Shown: positions 17,503 through 27,783, counted from the stretch's first letter. The stretch: 64,000 bases of DNA from Prevotella merdae (GCF_900290275.1 NZ_LT985325.1:330756-394755), one strand, 5' to 3'. Program-made: numbers and translations. Notes: generated from the sequence alone by a model not told the origin.

Positions 17503-18378
17503 ATGAAGAATAGCAATAACGACATAGATATACTCGAACAGCAGATGGCCAACAATGAGGACATCTGCTGTTCGTGTGGTAATATACAGTCTTTTCCGAA
17601 AATATTTTTTGACAACTTCCGCGTTGCTGATGTGGGCATTATAGTGTGCACATCGGGTAGGTTTAAGTTTAGTTGTGAGGACGTGGAATATGTGGTAAAC
17701 AAAGGCGAGACTGTTTTTATATCGCACAATGTTTACTTTTCGGTTATTGATCACAGTGCCGACAGCTCTGTGGTTATTATTCTTTATCGCGTAGATTCTA
17801 TACGCGACATCCTTGGCAGTACCGTTGTCGGGATGCGATTCATAGAGATGCTTAATCCAAGGGCGTGCTGGGTGATGCACACAGGACATGAGGATGAGTT
17901 GACAAAATACTCAGAACTATTGGCTGTGGGCAACCGATACAGTAATGTCTTTGCCGCTAACGAACGTAGACTGCTATTGCTATCGCTTACGTATAGGCTT
18001 TGCAGCATATTCCATGAAATGTCGAAGGAAGGGGATAATGCGCCAAGTAGAAAACTTGAGACATATATGCAGCTGATGCAGTTGATAGACCAATATTATA
18101 TAAAGGAGAGGGGGGTGAGGTTTTATGCCGACAGGTTGTGCCTGTCGCCAAAATACTTGACCTCGCTTGTTAAGTCGGTGTCGGGCAACAGCGTTCAGCA
18201 ACTTGTGTTCAAGTCGATAACAAAAAAGGCCATCTCCTTAATCTCTACTACAGATAAGAGTATTAAGGAGATAGCCGATTATCTAAATTTTCCCAATGCA
18301 TCAGCCTTCGGCACATTCTTTAAGAAACAAGTGGGAATGTCGCCTATGAATTATAGGCAGAGCGAAATGATTACTTAA
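17503..18378 (+). CDS. AraC-family transcriptional regulator
   Basis: 291 aa. The N-terminal ~150 residues look like a cupin-type sensor ('GIIVCTSGRFKFSCEDVEYV', 'KGETVFISHNVYFSV'). The C-terminal ~100 residues are the AraC double helix-turn-helix: 'VRFYADRLCLSPKYLTSLVK' and 'SIKEIADYLNFPNASAFGTF' followed by 'FKKQVGMSPMNYRQ'. It likely senses a ligand and controls the adjacent efflux operon, whose promoter has no good -33 box. Its 3' end overlaps the end of the convergent gene at 18371 by 8 bp. Confidence 0.9.
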   Translation: MKNSNNDIDILEQQMANNEDICCSCGNIQSFPKIFFDNFRVADVGIIVCTSGRFKFSCEDVEYVVNKGETVFISHNVYFSVIDHSADSSVVIILYRVDSIRDILGSTVVGMRFIEMLNPRACWVMHTGHEDELTKYSELLAVGNRYSNVFAANERRLLLLSLTYRLCSIFHEMSKEGDNAPSRKLETYMQLMQLIDQYYIKERGVRFYADRLCLSPKYLTSLVKSVSGNSVQQLVFKSITKKAISLISTTDKSIKEIADYLNFPNASAFGTFFKKQVGMSPMNYRQSEMIT

Positions 18379-20080
18379 CAATCTTGATGGTCTGATTGCC
18401 AGCCTTAACCATATAGATGCCAGCTGCTACATTAGCGAGCGACATAGAAGATGCATTGTTAGCCTTCTTTACAAGCATGCCGCTTGCGGTGTAGAGGTAG
18501 ATATCGGCAGCCTTAGCGAGGGTAACGGTGTTGTTGTTCCAGCTAATAGTGTTGCCGTTTGCAGTGAGCTGCTTAACACCAGTATCCTCTCCATCTTTGT
18601 AGAAGTTGTATGTATATACGCCTTCTGTAGGATTCTCGTCAGCCTTGTTGTCACTTTGAGTGATAGTATAAATATCGTTGTGTGCTACAGAGGTGGCAAA
18701 GATAGCATCGGTACCAGCCTCAACCTTCATCTCAGAAGGAACAGTTTCGATATCGATATAGAAGTTGAGAGGAGTTTCTACAACATGTCCGCTTGTTTGT
18801 TCTGCCCAACCAGTAAGCTGCACATCACCATTAAAGACAGCCATGCCAGTTACAACCTCAGCCTTCTTGTTTACATCACCCTCATCGTAACCACTTGTAA
18901 GTGCCCAGTTCTTAGACAAGTCGGTTGCCTTAATACTTGCAATATAAGTATCGCAACCACCAACGTATGCCTTGGTATTATCAAACGGGAAAGTCTCATT
19001 GAATGTACCAGCCAAGTAGATATTGCCATTGTATAAAGTCATCTGGTCAATAGTATTGAACTTGGCATCGCGCAGATTGTTGTCAATCTTAGAGTGGTAT
19101 GTCTTTGTTGCTGTGATGTTGCCATTCTCGATAGTAGCAAAGATATAGGCGTGCTCGTATTTGGTCTCCTCGCCTGTAACACTATTAAGCAAGTCGGTAA
19201 TCTGCTTAGAATCGTTAGCCGACTTCAAAGTGAGATCGTTGCCATAAGCCACGAAGGCAGCATATACCTTAGAGCCATCAGTTGTGAAATTGGCTTCATC
19301 AGCTCCGTAACCCACTTCTGTCTCCATATCTGTTGCAGCCAATTGTGCTACAAGCTCGGCATTGTCAAAGTTGGCTGACAATGAAACGATAGCTAAAGTA
19401 GGAACATCCCATGTGTAAATGCCAAACAAACTTCCGTACTGACCAACCAAAGCAAGGTTGTTAATATTGACGTTGCCTTGGAAAGAAGCGGCAAGATAAA
19501 CCTTTCCGTTTGATGCTATTAGTTTAGAAGGGATGAAGTTAGGGTTTGGATCGCCGTATCCCTCGTCATTACGAGCCTGTTCTGGAATTACAACCTTTGA
19601 AGCCACATACTCACCTTCCTTGTTGTACTTAACGATGAAGGCAGAAACCTGAGCAGTCTTACCATCCATACCATTGATAATCTCCTTAGAGTCGCCATTG
19701 CCGTTGAGAATCTCAACCTTATCGGCGAACACGCCTGCAGCATATACATTGCCTTCAGTATCGTTGGTGACAGCTGTAATGGTGGCAGCACCCTTCAATC
19801 CGGCAGCCCACTTCTTGTTTCCTGCCTTGTCGTACTTAGCAATGAAAGCACTTGTTGCGATAGGCTCAAGATAGCTGCTTGCAAACTCAATATCCTTAGT
19901 ATAAGTACCAGTAACAATGGCATTGCCCTCATTGTCTATAGTCATGGCTGAGCCACGCTGCATGTCGGCTACCTGCTCTGTTGTAGCAAGGTTGGCTGTC
20001 CATGTAGGAGCTGCATTCTCTTCTGCATTGGCAACTATCGTAGCCAATGCCAACATAACAGAAAAAGTAAATTTCTTCAT
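18371..20080 (-). CDS. Secreted T9SS-sorted protein with propeller-like repeats
   Basis: 569 aa with a clear signal peptide (MKKFTFSVMLALATIVANA). Repeated segments such as 'GSAMTIDNEGNAIVTGTYTK' and 'ITAVTNDTEGNVYAAGVFAD' resemble SBBP/beta-propeller repeats. The end, 'ADIYLYTASGMLVKKA...AAGIYMVKAGNQTIKIVK', is the Bacteroidetes type IX secretion C-terminal sorting tail, so the protein should cross the outer membrane and may be anchored to the surface. No enzyme motif is seen. An odd internal stretch, 'VVIPEQARNDEG' (DNA 19561-19590), looks like a translated palindromic repeat. It lies downstream of SusCD on the same strand but a repeat element separates them. Confidence 0.75.
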   Translation of the reverse strand: MKKFTFSVMLALATIVANAEENAAPTWTANLATTEQVADMQRGSAMTIDNEGNAIVTGTYTKDIEFASSYLEPIATSAFIAKYDKAGNKKWAAGLKGAATITAVTNDTEGNVYAAGVFADKVEILNGNGDSKEIINGMDGKTAQVSAFIVKYNKEGEYVASKVVIPEQARNDEGYGDPNPNFIPSKLIASNGKVYLAASFQGNVNINNLALVGQYGSLFGIYTWDVPTLAIVSLSANFDNAELVAQLAATDMETEVGYGADEANFTTDGSKVYAAFVAYGNDLTLKSANDSKQITDLLNSVTGEETKYEHAYIFATIENGNITATKTYHSKIDNNLRDAKFNTIDQMTLYNGNIYLAGTFNETFPFDNTKAYVGGCDTYIASIKATDLSKNWALTSGYDEGDVNKKAEVVTGMAVFNGDVQLTGWAEQTSGHVVETPLNFYIDIETVPSEMKVEAGTDAIFATSVAHNDIYTITQSDNKADENPTEGVYTYNFYKDGEDTGVKQLTANGNTISWNNNTVTLAKAADIYLYTASGMLVKKANNASSMSLANVAAGIYMVKAGNQTIKIVK

Positions 20081-20144
20081 ATGCTAAAAATTTTTTAGTT
20101 TGTATACCTTATTATATATGTATATTATACCTTATTATATATAT

Positions 20145-20318
20145 GGAGGGTGTGTCAAAAGTTTCAAGTGGTACGCCCCGAAGGGGCAGAAGCGTTGATA
20201 ATGAATGCTTTTGCCCTTACATGGCGTATTATTATAATATCCGTTTACCCGGCGCTGCCCTGGGCCAGGAGCAATTTGGGCTTTCAGCCCGCATTGTTTG
20301 AGTTTTGATACACCCTCC
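20145..20318. mobile_element. MITE-like repeat, copy A
   Basis: 174 bp, bounded by GGAGGGTGTGTCAAAA and its complement (15 of 16 match). Internal blocks are GC-rich palindromes (CGCCCCGAAGGGGC; GGGCTTTCAGCCC; GGCGCTGCC). The same blocks occur in reverse order and orientation in 31611-31850. There is no coding capacity. It fills most of the gap between the T9SS protein gene and susD. Confidence 0.85.
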
Positions 20319-20354
20319 AATTTAAGTCAAGCACTGGAGTACTGATTATTCCGG

Positions 20355-21764
20355 TTATTTATTCCACTTCTCGATATTGGGGTTAGCCTCTACAGCTTCG
20401 GTCGGGAATCGGAGTGTATAACGCGAGTCGTTCTCGTTGAGTTCAAAGTTGTGTACGATTTCTTCGTCACCCTTTTTTTCCTTATAGCTCTTGCTAAGTG
20501 CAGGGCGAGTGGTGCGACGAAGATCAAACCAACGATGTCCCTCAAAAGCAAGTTCTGCTGTGCGTTCGTTGTATATAGCCTTAAGCAAGTCGGCCTTCTG
20601 CATATTGTCAAGTTCTTTGGCATATGTTTTATACTTGGCAGATGCATATCTCTTAACCATAAGATCCTTGAGATATGTGCGTGCATCGTTAAGGTTATTG
20701 TCTGTAGCGTCAGCGTTATCAGCAGCCAGATTAGCAGCAGCCTCAGCAGCTATGAGGTAAGCCTCGGCAGAACGGAAGCTGCAACGATATCCATCATTTC
20801 CCTTATCGCCATACTTGGTAAGGCTGTATGCGCTGGCAGTAATAGCCTTATAGTATAGAGACTTGCGCTTGTCGCCAGTGCGATAGGTATCAATAAGCGC
20901 CTTGTTGGGTTCGCCAATCTTGATATATCCAGAGGTCATAACCTGCTCCAATGCAACGATGCTCTCAACCGACTTGTAGTAGTTAGGCAGAACCTTAGAT
21001 GTATTAAGGTCTTCCAAGGTGCCATGTTTCTCTATTACTGTCTTGGCTTCTGCCAATGCATTCTGCCAGTCGCCCTTGTATAGATAAACTCTTGCCAATA
21101 GTGCGTCGGCCGAAATCTTATTAAATCGATAGGTAAAGCCCTCGTCCCAAGTGTCCACAGTAAGGTACTTCTTGGCATTGTTTATGTCGTCTATCACCTG
21201 CTGGTATACCTGCTCAAGACTGTTGCATGACAGCACAGCATTGACATCAGCCACCATAGAGAGAGGAATGCCACGTGTTGTAGCAGGATTGCAGTGTGTA
21301 TAAGGCTCGGCATAGAGGTTAGCCAAAAGGAAGTGGCAATAGGCTCTCATCATATAAGCCTCGCCCACCAACTGGTTGATCTCGTCGCTTGTGGCCTCAG
21401 TAATATTTGTCTGATGCTCGATGATATAGTTGGCTATATATATAGCGTGATAGTATCGACGCCATCCAAACGACACCGTAGTGCTTTGTTGCTTGAGGTC
21501 GTTCCATGCCCATATGTCAAAGTATGAGTCGTAATCCTCTGATGATGTTGCATCCTTGCTCAGTGTCATCTCGTCGCTGCGCAATGTAGACAGTCCACGG
21601 TCTTCAGGGAAGTTCTTGTATTCGTATGTTAGCAAGGCTCTATATTCCTTGCCTGTCTTGGCTATAACCTTTCCGGTAGGGGTGATGTCGAGAAAGTCGT
21701 TGCAACTGGTAAGTGTCAACGCAGCCAAGAGCATGGCGATGCCCATCAGATATTTTCTTTTCAT
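20355..21764 (-). CDS. RagB/SusD-family nutrient-uptake lipoprotein
   Basis: I start it at the ATG at 21764 because 'MKRKYLMGIAMLLAALTLTSC' is a standard lipoprotein signal peptide with the lipidated Cys; 16 more upstream codons would spoil it. About 469 aa. After 'NDFLDITPTGKVI', helical TPR-like repeats follow ('AYMMRAYCHFLLANLYAEPY', 'ADALLARVYLYKGDWQNALA'), and the SusD C-terminus ends in 'ERTAELAFEGHRWFDLRRT' and 'YTLRFPTEAVEANPNIEKW'. It caps the TonB-dependent SusC channel at the cell surface and binds ligand. The ligand could be glycan or peptide; the adjacent protease makes peptide worth considering. Confidence 0.93.
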   Translation of the reverse strand: MKRKYLMGIAMLLAALTLTSCNDFLDITPTGKVIAKTGKEYRALLTYEYKNFPEDRGLSTLRSDEMTLSKDATSSEDYDSYFDIWAWNDLKQQSTTVSFGWRRYYHAIYIANYIIEHQTNITEATSDEINQLVGEAYMMRAYCHFLLANLYAEPYTHCNPATTRGIPLSMVADVNAVLSCNSLEQVYQQVIDDINNAKKYLTVDTWDEGFTYRFNKISADALLARVYLYKGDWQNALAEAKTVIEKHGTLEDLNTSKVLPNYYKSVESIVALEQVMTSGYIKIGEPNKALIDTYRTGDKRKSLYYKAITASAYSLTKYGDKGNDGYRCSFRSAEAYLIAAEAAANLAADNADATDNNLNDARTYLKDLMVKRYASAKYKTYAKELDNMQKADLLKAIYNERTAELAFEGHRWFDLRRTTRPALSKSYKEKKGDEEIVHNFELNENDSRYTLRFPTEAVEANPNIEKWNK

Positions 21765-21821
21765 TGTGTTCAATCTTTTAGAATTATATATCCCTTTCTT
21801 TTCCAAACTCACGTTTCCTTT

Positions 21822-24800
21822 TTAGAAGTTTACGTTTACACCAAAGATAAAGCTCTTAGGTATAGGCTGAGCGTATGGGTTGCCCATTGTCTCTGGGTCG
21901 AGATAGTTGTCGTAGTTGCTTGCTATTACAAAGAGGTTGCGAGCTTCGAACGAGAGTGAAGCACTCTTTAAGCCAATGTGGTTTATCCACTGAGTTGGAA
22001 GCTTGTAGCCAAGACGCAGGCTCTGCAGACGTGCGTAGTTGCAACTCTTAACCCATGTGTCGAGCATACTGTAGAGGTTGTACTCGTTGTATTGTACAAA
22101 CTCGCGTGGACGCTCTGTGCTTATCATCAGTTTGCTGAACTTGCCCTGTGTATTGTCTGCAGTCCAACGATTAAGTATATCGCGGTTTACATTCAATCCA
22201 CGGTCGTAGCTTGCAGGCGAATAGCTTGGCTGCACTCTAACCTTCATACCGAGGTTGAATATGAAGTTGATGCCCAACTGCCAGTTCTTGTAGTCGAATG
22301 TATTGATGAAACCACCAGTCCACTTAGGGTCAGTGCTACCCATATATGTATACAGGTTGCGTTGTTCTTCAGCTGTAAGAGTACTTGCTCCATGATTGTT
22401 AAGCTTAAGGAACTCAGTAGCAGAAACCTTATTGCCATCCTTAGTTACGAATAGAGGATAGCCGTCTGCATCGAGGCCAGCTGTCTTATATGCAAATAGA
22501 GCACCTACGGGATAGCCTTCACGTCCAGGGTAAGTGGCGTTCTGTGCTACAGTCTCCTGAATAACCTTGTTCTCGTTGTAGCCAATGTTCAAGTTGGTTG
22601 TCCATGTAAAGTCCTTTGTCTTGATATTACGTGTACCAAGAGCAATCTCTACACCCTTGTTGTTCATACTTGCCCAGTTGATGGTAGTAGACGAGAATCC
22701 ACTCTCAAGAGGCAGCATCTTCAAGCCTATAAGGTCTGTACTATGACGATAGTAGTAGTCTACCGACAGGGTGATGGCATTGTTTAACAAAGCCAAGTCG
22801 ACTCCAGCGTTCACGTTCTCTGTCTTCTCCCATTTAAGGTTTGGGTTAGGAGCTGTCTCGCTGTTGATGATATCCTCTGTAGTGCCAGGCAGGATAGTGC
22901 CTTTCTTAAGAATACCTATAAGATAAGGTGAAGTGTTCTTGTCGATGTTGCCCTGCAAACCGTATGATGCACGTAAGCAAAGGTTGTCGAGCCACTTAAC
23001 CGACTTAAGCCATTTTTCCTCCTTTGCTCTCCAAAGACCGCTGACAGAGTAGAGTGGCAAGTAACGATACTTCTTGGCAACGCCAAAGACGTCAGATCCG
23101 TCAAAACGTACACTACCACCAAATGTATAGCGGTTGAAGAGAGAATAAGAACCAGTGGCATACCAAGACACGTAGGCATTTTCCGATTCTGTTTCTATAT
23201 GCAGAGGATAGGCATCAGCCCATGTTTGGCTTGGGAATATAACAGGTTGTGTTGTAAGAGTGCGCGAGTCGTAGCCGTAAGCTACACTATAGATAGAGTT
23301 AGACTTGGCATGACGCACCTCGGTACCAAGCATAAAGTTGACATCGTGTATGCGGTTGAATGTCTTGACAAACTCAGCCATTGCCTTCCATGTCCATTGA
23401 CGGTTGTGGTATTCAGTAGTCTTGTGCATACCACCATCAGGCAAGAAACTCTTCTTAACGCCATCTGCACCAATATATTCGGTGAATAGTATCTCCTTGC
23501 GCATAGCGTATGTGTTCTCGTTGGCATACTTGCTAAGCGAGTAAGAATCCTCCTGTAATCCAAACTGTGATGTAAGCTTGAGATAGTCGGTAAGTCTAAG
23601 CTCGGCATTAAGTATAGCCATCATTGAACGGTCGCGACGCTTGCTGTTGGCATTGAGTCGTTCCTCAAAGATGTTAAAGTTAAGTGATGAGTCTTCCTTA
23701 CCCTGCACATTGGTATCATAGTTATAGTTGCCGTTCTCGTCGAATGGAGTGAAGTAGGGGTTAGCCAGACGCGAGTAGTATACAGGATTGGTGAATCCGT
23801 TGCTGTCGGTAAGATATGTGTTCTGCTTACGCTCGTTGGCATAAACCGAAGCACCTACTTTAAGCATCTTGTTAACTTGATAATTTGTTTTAAGAGTGAT
23901 GTTATAACGGGTATTGCCCACACCCTTTACGGTACCTTGCTCGTCGTTATAGCCCACAGATGTATAGTAGTCGCTCTTGTCGCCACCACCCGAAATACTC
24001 ATATTATACTCCTGTGTGAGCGCATTGCGGAAGAGAATATCGTTCCAATCGGTGTTAGTGTTGCGCAACTGGTTTATTTGGTTGCGTGCCGTCTCGCTCA
24101 GCGCATCCCATCCGCCGGTCTTATATGCATTGGTCTCGCCAAGAGAGTTTAGAATGCTTGCAACACCACCCTTGTTCTGGCGATAGGTGTAATCAGAAGC
24201 CAAAAGACTAAGCTCCAAGTCAACCTTCTCCTTGCTGTTCAGCAGGTTAAGGCGGTCGATATCTGTCTTAGGCATATATGTCAGTTTGCCAGAGAAATTG
24301 ATAAGCGGTTTGCCGGCACGTCCCTTCTTGGTAGTGATAACGATAACGCCATTGGCAGCTCTTGCACCATAGATAGCAGTAGCGGCAGCATCCTTAAGTA
24401 CTGTGATATTGTCGATGTCTGAAGGATTAAGTCCAGCTATAGAAGTCTGGTATATGTTGTCGATATCCTTCAAATCCTCCATATTTGGAATATCTGTACC
24501 TTCCATAGGAATACCATCGAGTACCCACAAAGGTTCCTGAGTACCGTTGAGCGAGGCAGTACCACGTATACGAATCTTAACCGGTGCACCAGGAGCGCCA
24601 GTAGATGTAATAGACGAAAGACCTGCAATCTGTCCTGCCAAAGCTTGGTCGATATTGTTTACAGCGCCAATCTTCTCCTCGTTAATCTTAAGAGTAGTCA
24701 CAGCCGAAGTAAGCTTACGGCGGTCGAGTTCCTGATAACCAGTAACAACCACCTCGCCAATAAGCTTGTCGTCAGTGTTGAGCACAACTCTATAGTCGTT

Positions 24801-25085
24801 CTTTCCTGCAACTATTTTCACGTCTTGTGTCTCAAAGCCCATGAATCTTACAGAGAACAAATTGTCCTTGGCATCGATTTTAAGCGTAAACTTACCATCA
24901 TAGTCGGTAACCGTTCCATGCGAAACTTTCTTGTTTGGTCCGCTCAACACAGATATAGTAGCGCCTGGCAATGGATCGTCGCCCATAGTGCCATCTACCA
25001 CGATGCCCGTGATAGTGCGCTCTTGTGCCGAGAGCATGTTCATGGTGAAAACCATGAGCAATAGCATGAATGTTCTCATTCTCAT
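21822..25085 (-). CDS. SusC/RagA-family TonB-dependent outer membrane transporter
   Basis: 1087 aa. Signal peptide (MRMRTFMLLLMVFTMNMLSA), then the carboxypeptidase-like domain ('ITGIVVDGTMGDDPLPGATI'). The TonB-box region gives 'EVVVTGYQELDRRKLTSAVT' and the plug domain 'GAPVKIRIRGTASLNGTQEP'. 'AAATAIYGARAANGVIVITT' is the hallmark of SusC proteins. A 22-strand barrel ends in '...IPKSFIFGVNVNF' with terminal Phe. It imports a SusD-bound oligomer using TonB energy. An alternative start is at 25079. It follows the protease gene by 33 bp and precedes susD by 57 bp, so all three are likely one transcript. Confidence 0.95.
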   Translation of the reverse strand: MRMRTFMLLLMVFTMNMLSAQERTITGIVVDGTMGDDPLPGATISVLSGPNKKVSHGTVTDYDGKFTLKIDAKDNLFSVRFMGFETQDVKIVAGKNDYRVVLNTDDKLIGEVVVTGYQELDRRKLTSAVTTLKINEEKIGAVNNIDQALAGQIAGLSSITSTGAPGAPVKIRIRGTASLNGTQEPLWVLDGIPMEGTDIPNMEDLKDIDNIYQTSIAGLNPSDIDNITVLKDAAATAIYGARAANGVIVITTKKGRAGKPLINFSGKLTYMPKTDIDRLNLLNSKEKVDLELSLLASDYTYRQNKGGVASILNSLGETNAYKTGGWDALSETARNQINQLRNTNTDWNDILFRNALTQEYNMSISGGGDKSDYYTSVGYNDEQGTVKGVGNTRYNITLKTNYQVNKMLKVGASVYANERKQNTYLTDSNGFTNPVYYSRLANPYFTPFDENGNYNYDTNVQGKEDSSLNFNIFEERLNANSKRRDRSMMAILNAELRLTDYLKLTSQFGLQEDSYSLSKYANENTYAMRKEILFTEYIGADGVKKSFLPDGGMHKTTEYHNRQWTWKAMAEFVKTFNRIHDVNFMLGTEVRHAKSNSIYSVAYGYDSRTLTTQPVIFPSQTWADAYPLHIETESENAYVSWYATGSYSLFNRYTFGGSVRFDGSDVFGVAKKYRYLPLYSVSGLWRAKEEKWLKSVKWLDNLCLRASYGLQGNIDKNTSPYLIGILKKGTILPGTTEDIINSETAPNPNLKWEKTENVNAGVDLALLNNAITLSVDYYYRHSTDLIGLKMLPLESGFSSTTINWASMNNKGVEIALGTRNIKTKDFTWTTNLNIGYNENKVIQETVAQNATYPGREGYPVGALFAYKTAGLDADGYPLFVTKDGNKVSATEFLKLNNHGASTLTAEEQRNLYTYMGSTDPKWTGGFINTFDYKNWQLGINFIFNLGMKVRVQPSYSPASYDRGLNVNRDILNRWTADNTQGKFSKLMISTERPREFVQYNEYNLYSMLDTWVKSCNYARLQSLRLGYKLPTQWINHIGLKSASLSFEARNLFVIASNYDNYLDPETMGNPYAQPIPKSFIFGVNVNF

Positions 25086-25118
25086 TTTTCTCTTTCTTTT
25101 TTGTTATCCTTACTATTT

Positions 25119-27698
25119 TTACTTAATCTCTTGTCCCAATGCAGTTTGTATACGCATTATTACGTCCTCGTAGTGGAACTGTGTGGCTGTATCGCCAGAG
25201 TGGCGCTTCGACTTAAGCAAACCGAGAATTCTAATCAATTCGCCACGTTTAATGCTTATTGCATCACTCACACGTGCAGTCTGTGTGCCACCCATGTCTA
25301 TAGTGCGTGATGCAGAGCTGAGGCTATGGCATGGCATGTTAAATTCAGGCGAGTCGATAATGGCAGGCGAATTGAATATACGCTTGTTAATCTTCACTCC
25401 CTCCATCTGTGCAGCTGCTGTGATAAGCGCATCCACAAAGTTCTTCTGAAGCTGACGCTCGTCTATGCTTAGAGTCTTGCCGGCAATGGTATTGCCAAAG
25501 AAGTGCTTGTGCAGCATATTCATCATGTCTACAGCACTGAAAGCCTCCTTGCCATTAACTTGCTCGTTAGCAAACATGCGCATAATGCGACTGTTGTCGA
25601 GCATATCCCAAAGCATATAGCTCTGCTGATTTTGCAAGGCATAGTCGGGCGACTGTTCCTGTACACCAATCGGAGTGTTCTTGTTGATGAATGTGTATTT
25701 GTTGAGCTCGCTTCTGAAGAGCCACTTAGGACATGTAAATACCTCGTCGATAAGGAACTGTACAGCACGTTTTTGCTTGTCCTTCTCTACAAATGTGAAG
25801 GTAGGTTTGCCGTCGTCAACAGTAGTGTTGTCGATATACATACCACCCACATTGGCAAGTACATGGTATAGGTAAAGGCTCCACTGGAATATAACACCCT
25901 GATATAGCTTAGAGGCCTCGTCGTATGTCTGACCAGATTCGCCGGTGCGTGTCCATTCGATGATGTTAGGCATCACACGCTTTAGGTTCTCTATACCATA
26001 GTGAGCCGACTTCATAGCGTCATCGCCAAGGTCCTCGCTCAAAGAACGTGGGTCTATGGCAGTGCGCTGACTCTGTGTCTCGCTATAACGATATTCCTTG
26101 CTTGTGTGCTTCTTTAAGAAGTCGTTAAGCTTGGCTGTTGCATCCTTCTCCTCTGGGAACCAACGGTAACCCCATTCTATAGCCATCAAGTCGTATGGAC
26201 CGATTTGTGGCGAAATCATACGAATGTTGTCTCCAGGCTGTGCTATATAGTTGAAGCGGGCATAGTCCATAATAGAAGCAGCAGTGCCGCCAACACGATC
26301 GGTAAACTCTCTTGAGCGTAGCGAGTCGGTAGGGTAGGCATTAGATGCAATCATATTATGGCGCAATCCAAGAGAATGGCCTACCTCGTGGCAAGCAACA
26401 AAGCGAGCTGCGTCGCCAATCAATGTTTCTGGCAATTTATACTGACGTGCATCCTTGTTGTATGCGCCAGTCTGTACCATAATCCATTCGCGCAATAGCG
26501 ACTTAACGTTATGCCACCAGATGATGTCTGCCTCAAGAATCTCGCCAGTACGAGGGTCGATAACCGATGGCCCCATAGCGTTTGCCTTTTCAGATGCATC
26601 GTATGTCAAAACCGAATACTTCATGTCGTCGCCCTCTGCAGCAATACTGTCGGTAAGGTCGAACACCTGAACGGCATTCTTGAAACCTGCTTTCTCGAAG
26701 GCAACGTTCCAATCGGTCATACCTCTTTTAATATAAGGACGTAGGAATTCGGGTACAGCCTGGTCTATATAGAATACTATAGGCTTCTTTGGTTCTACCA
26801 GTTCGCCGCGCATATAAGCCTGTTCGTCCTTAGGCTCCAAGCGCCAACGTGTGATATAATTGTTGCTTGTAACTTCTTGCTGATGGTCGCCATACTGCAA
26901 TCGAGTTGTTGTGAAGTAGCCTACACGCTGGTTTTCCTTACGAGCCACCATAGGCTGTTCGGGCAAAAGCACCAACGAGCTGCTCACCTCAATGGTGATA
27001 TTGGTTTTGCTTTTTCCTTCGTGTACAACTGTTGTAAGCTCTGATGTAGCTGTAACGTTGTTGCTGAAAGCCTTGATATCGATAATCTGTGAGAGATCCG
27101 AGTCGGCAGAAGTGCCGAGATTGATAAGGTTGAATACGTCGTTAAAGTAAGTCTTCTTGCCGTTAAAGAGGTCGTTTACCTTAAAAATAACAGTAGACGA
27201 ATCTTTAGCGACAGCCTCTACCTTAAGGCTCGCTATTAATGGGTCGATGTAATTGTTCTCCACCGATGCAGCCATAGCGTCATTGGCATTCACTTCAGGA
27301 GTGGCACGCTGTTGACGCACAAAAACAGTTTTCTTCTTCTTGTCCCATTCAAAGCGTATGCACTGGTTCTCGTAGTTGATACCACGGTTAACACCAGCCT
27401 CGTTCAGCTCATGAGGAACACGTTGTAGCTTGTTAGATACCAAAAAGACTCTGCCCATAAGCTTTGTTGGCATTTCAAGATAAAAGTCCTGGTCCTTTTT
27501 TACAACATTCATTACACCTTTGACATTGACAGAATCGCTGCCAACAAGTTTCTTATAATCCGAATCGGTTTTCTGCTCTACCTTCTTTTTTTTCTTAAAG
27601 ATTCCCATCTCGGGTATCATTTCTAATGTTGTTGCCTGGCAAGAGCTACCGATAAGTGAGGCCGCAAAAGCCCCTAGTATAATTTGCATTCTATGCAT
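25119..27698 (-). CDS. Zinc-dependent met-zincin protease lipoprotein (DUF5117/DUF5118-type)
   Basis: 859 aa. The signal ends in 'SLIGSSC', a lipobox, so it is likely an outer-membrane or surface lipoprotein. The catalytic site is 'ACHEVGHSLGLRHNM', a full HExxHxxGxxH zinc motif, followed by a met-turn in 'TAASIMDYARFNY'. The N-terminal half resembles the DUF5118/DUF5117 domains that precede this met-zincin domain in Bacteroidetes. It is the first gene of an operon with SusC and SusD, transcribed from a good promoter at 27753-27783. The likely role is trimming proteins or peptides at the surface for import by SusCD; this is inferred from linkage. Confidence 0.87.
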   Translation of the reverse strand: MHRMQIILGAFAASLIGSSCQATTLEMIPEMGIFKKKKKVEQKTDSDYKKLVGSDSVNVKGVMNVVKKDQDFYLEMPTKLMGRVFLVSNKLQRVPHELNEAGVNRGINYENQCIRFEWDKKKKTVFVRQQRATPEVNANDAMAASVENNYIDPLIASLKVEAVAKDSSTVIFKVNDLFNGKKTYFNDVFNLINLGTSADSDLSQIIDIKAFSNNVTATSELTTVVHEGKSKTNITIEVSSSLVLLPEQPMVARKENQRVGYFTTTRLQYGDHQQEVTSNNYITRWRLEPKDEQAYMRGELVEPKKPIVFYIDQAVPEFLRPYIKRGMTDWNVAFEKAGFKNAVQVFDLTDSIAAEGDDMKYSVLTYDASEKANAMGPSVIDPRTGEILEADIIWWHNVKSLLREWIMVQTGAYNKDARQYKLPETLIGDAARFVACHEVGHSLGLRHNMIASNAYPTDSLRSREFTDRVGGTAASIMDYARFNYIAQPGDNIRMISPQIGPYDLMAIEWGYRWFPEEKDATAKLNDFLKKHTSKEYRYSETQSQRTAIDPRSLSEDLGDDAMKSAHYGIENLKRVMPNIIEWTRTGESGQTYDEASKLYQGVIFQWSLYLYHVLANVGGMYIDNTTVDDGKPTFTFVEKDKQKRAVQFLIDEVFTCPKWLFRSELNKYTFINKNTPIGVQEQSPDYALQNQQSYMLWDMLDNSRIMRMFANEQVNGKEAFSAVDMMNMLHKHFFGNTIAGKTLSIDERQLQKNFVDALITAAAQMEGVKINKRIFNSPAIIDSPEFNMPCHSLSSASRTIDMGGTQTARVSDAISIKRGELIRILGLLKSKRHSGDTATQFHYEDVIMRIQTALGQEIK

Positions 27699-27752
27699 GG
27701 GTAAAAACTTATAAATTCCTGAATTTAATGTTATTGATTCGTTTTAACTGTG

Positions 27753-27783
27753 CAAAGTTAAGTATAAATATCCATTTGTCCAA
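27753..27783 (-). promoter_or_regulatory. Promoter of the protease-SusC-SusD operon
   Basis: On the minus strand: TTG (27783-27781), 20-bp spacer, TAACTTTG (27760-27753), which matches the Bacteroidetes consensus. It lies about 55 bp before the protease start. Confidence 0.8.
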
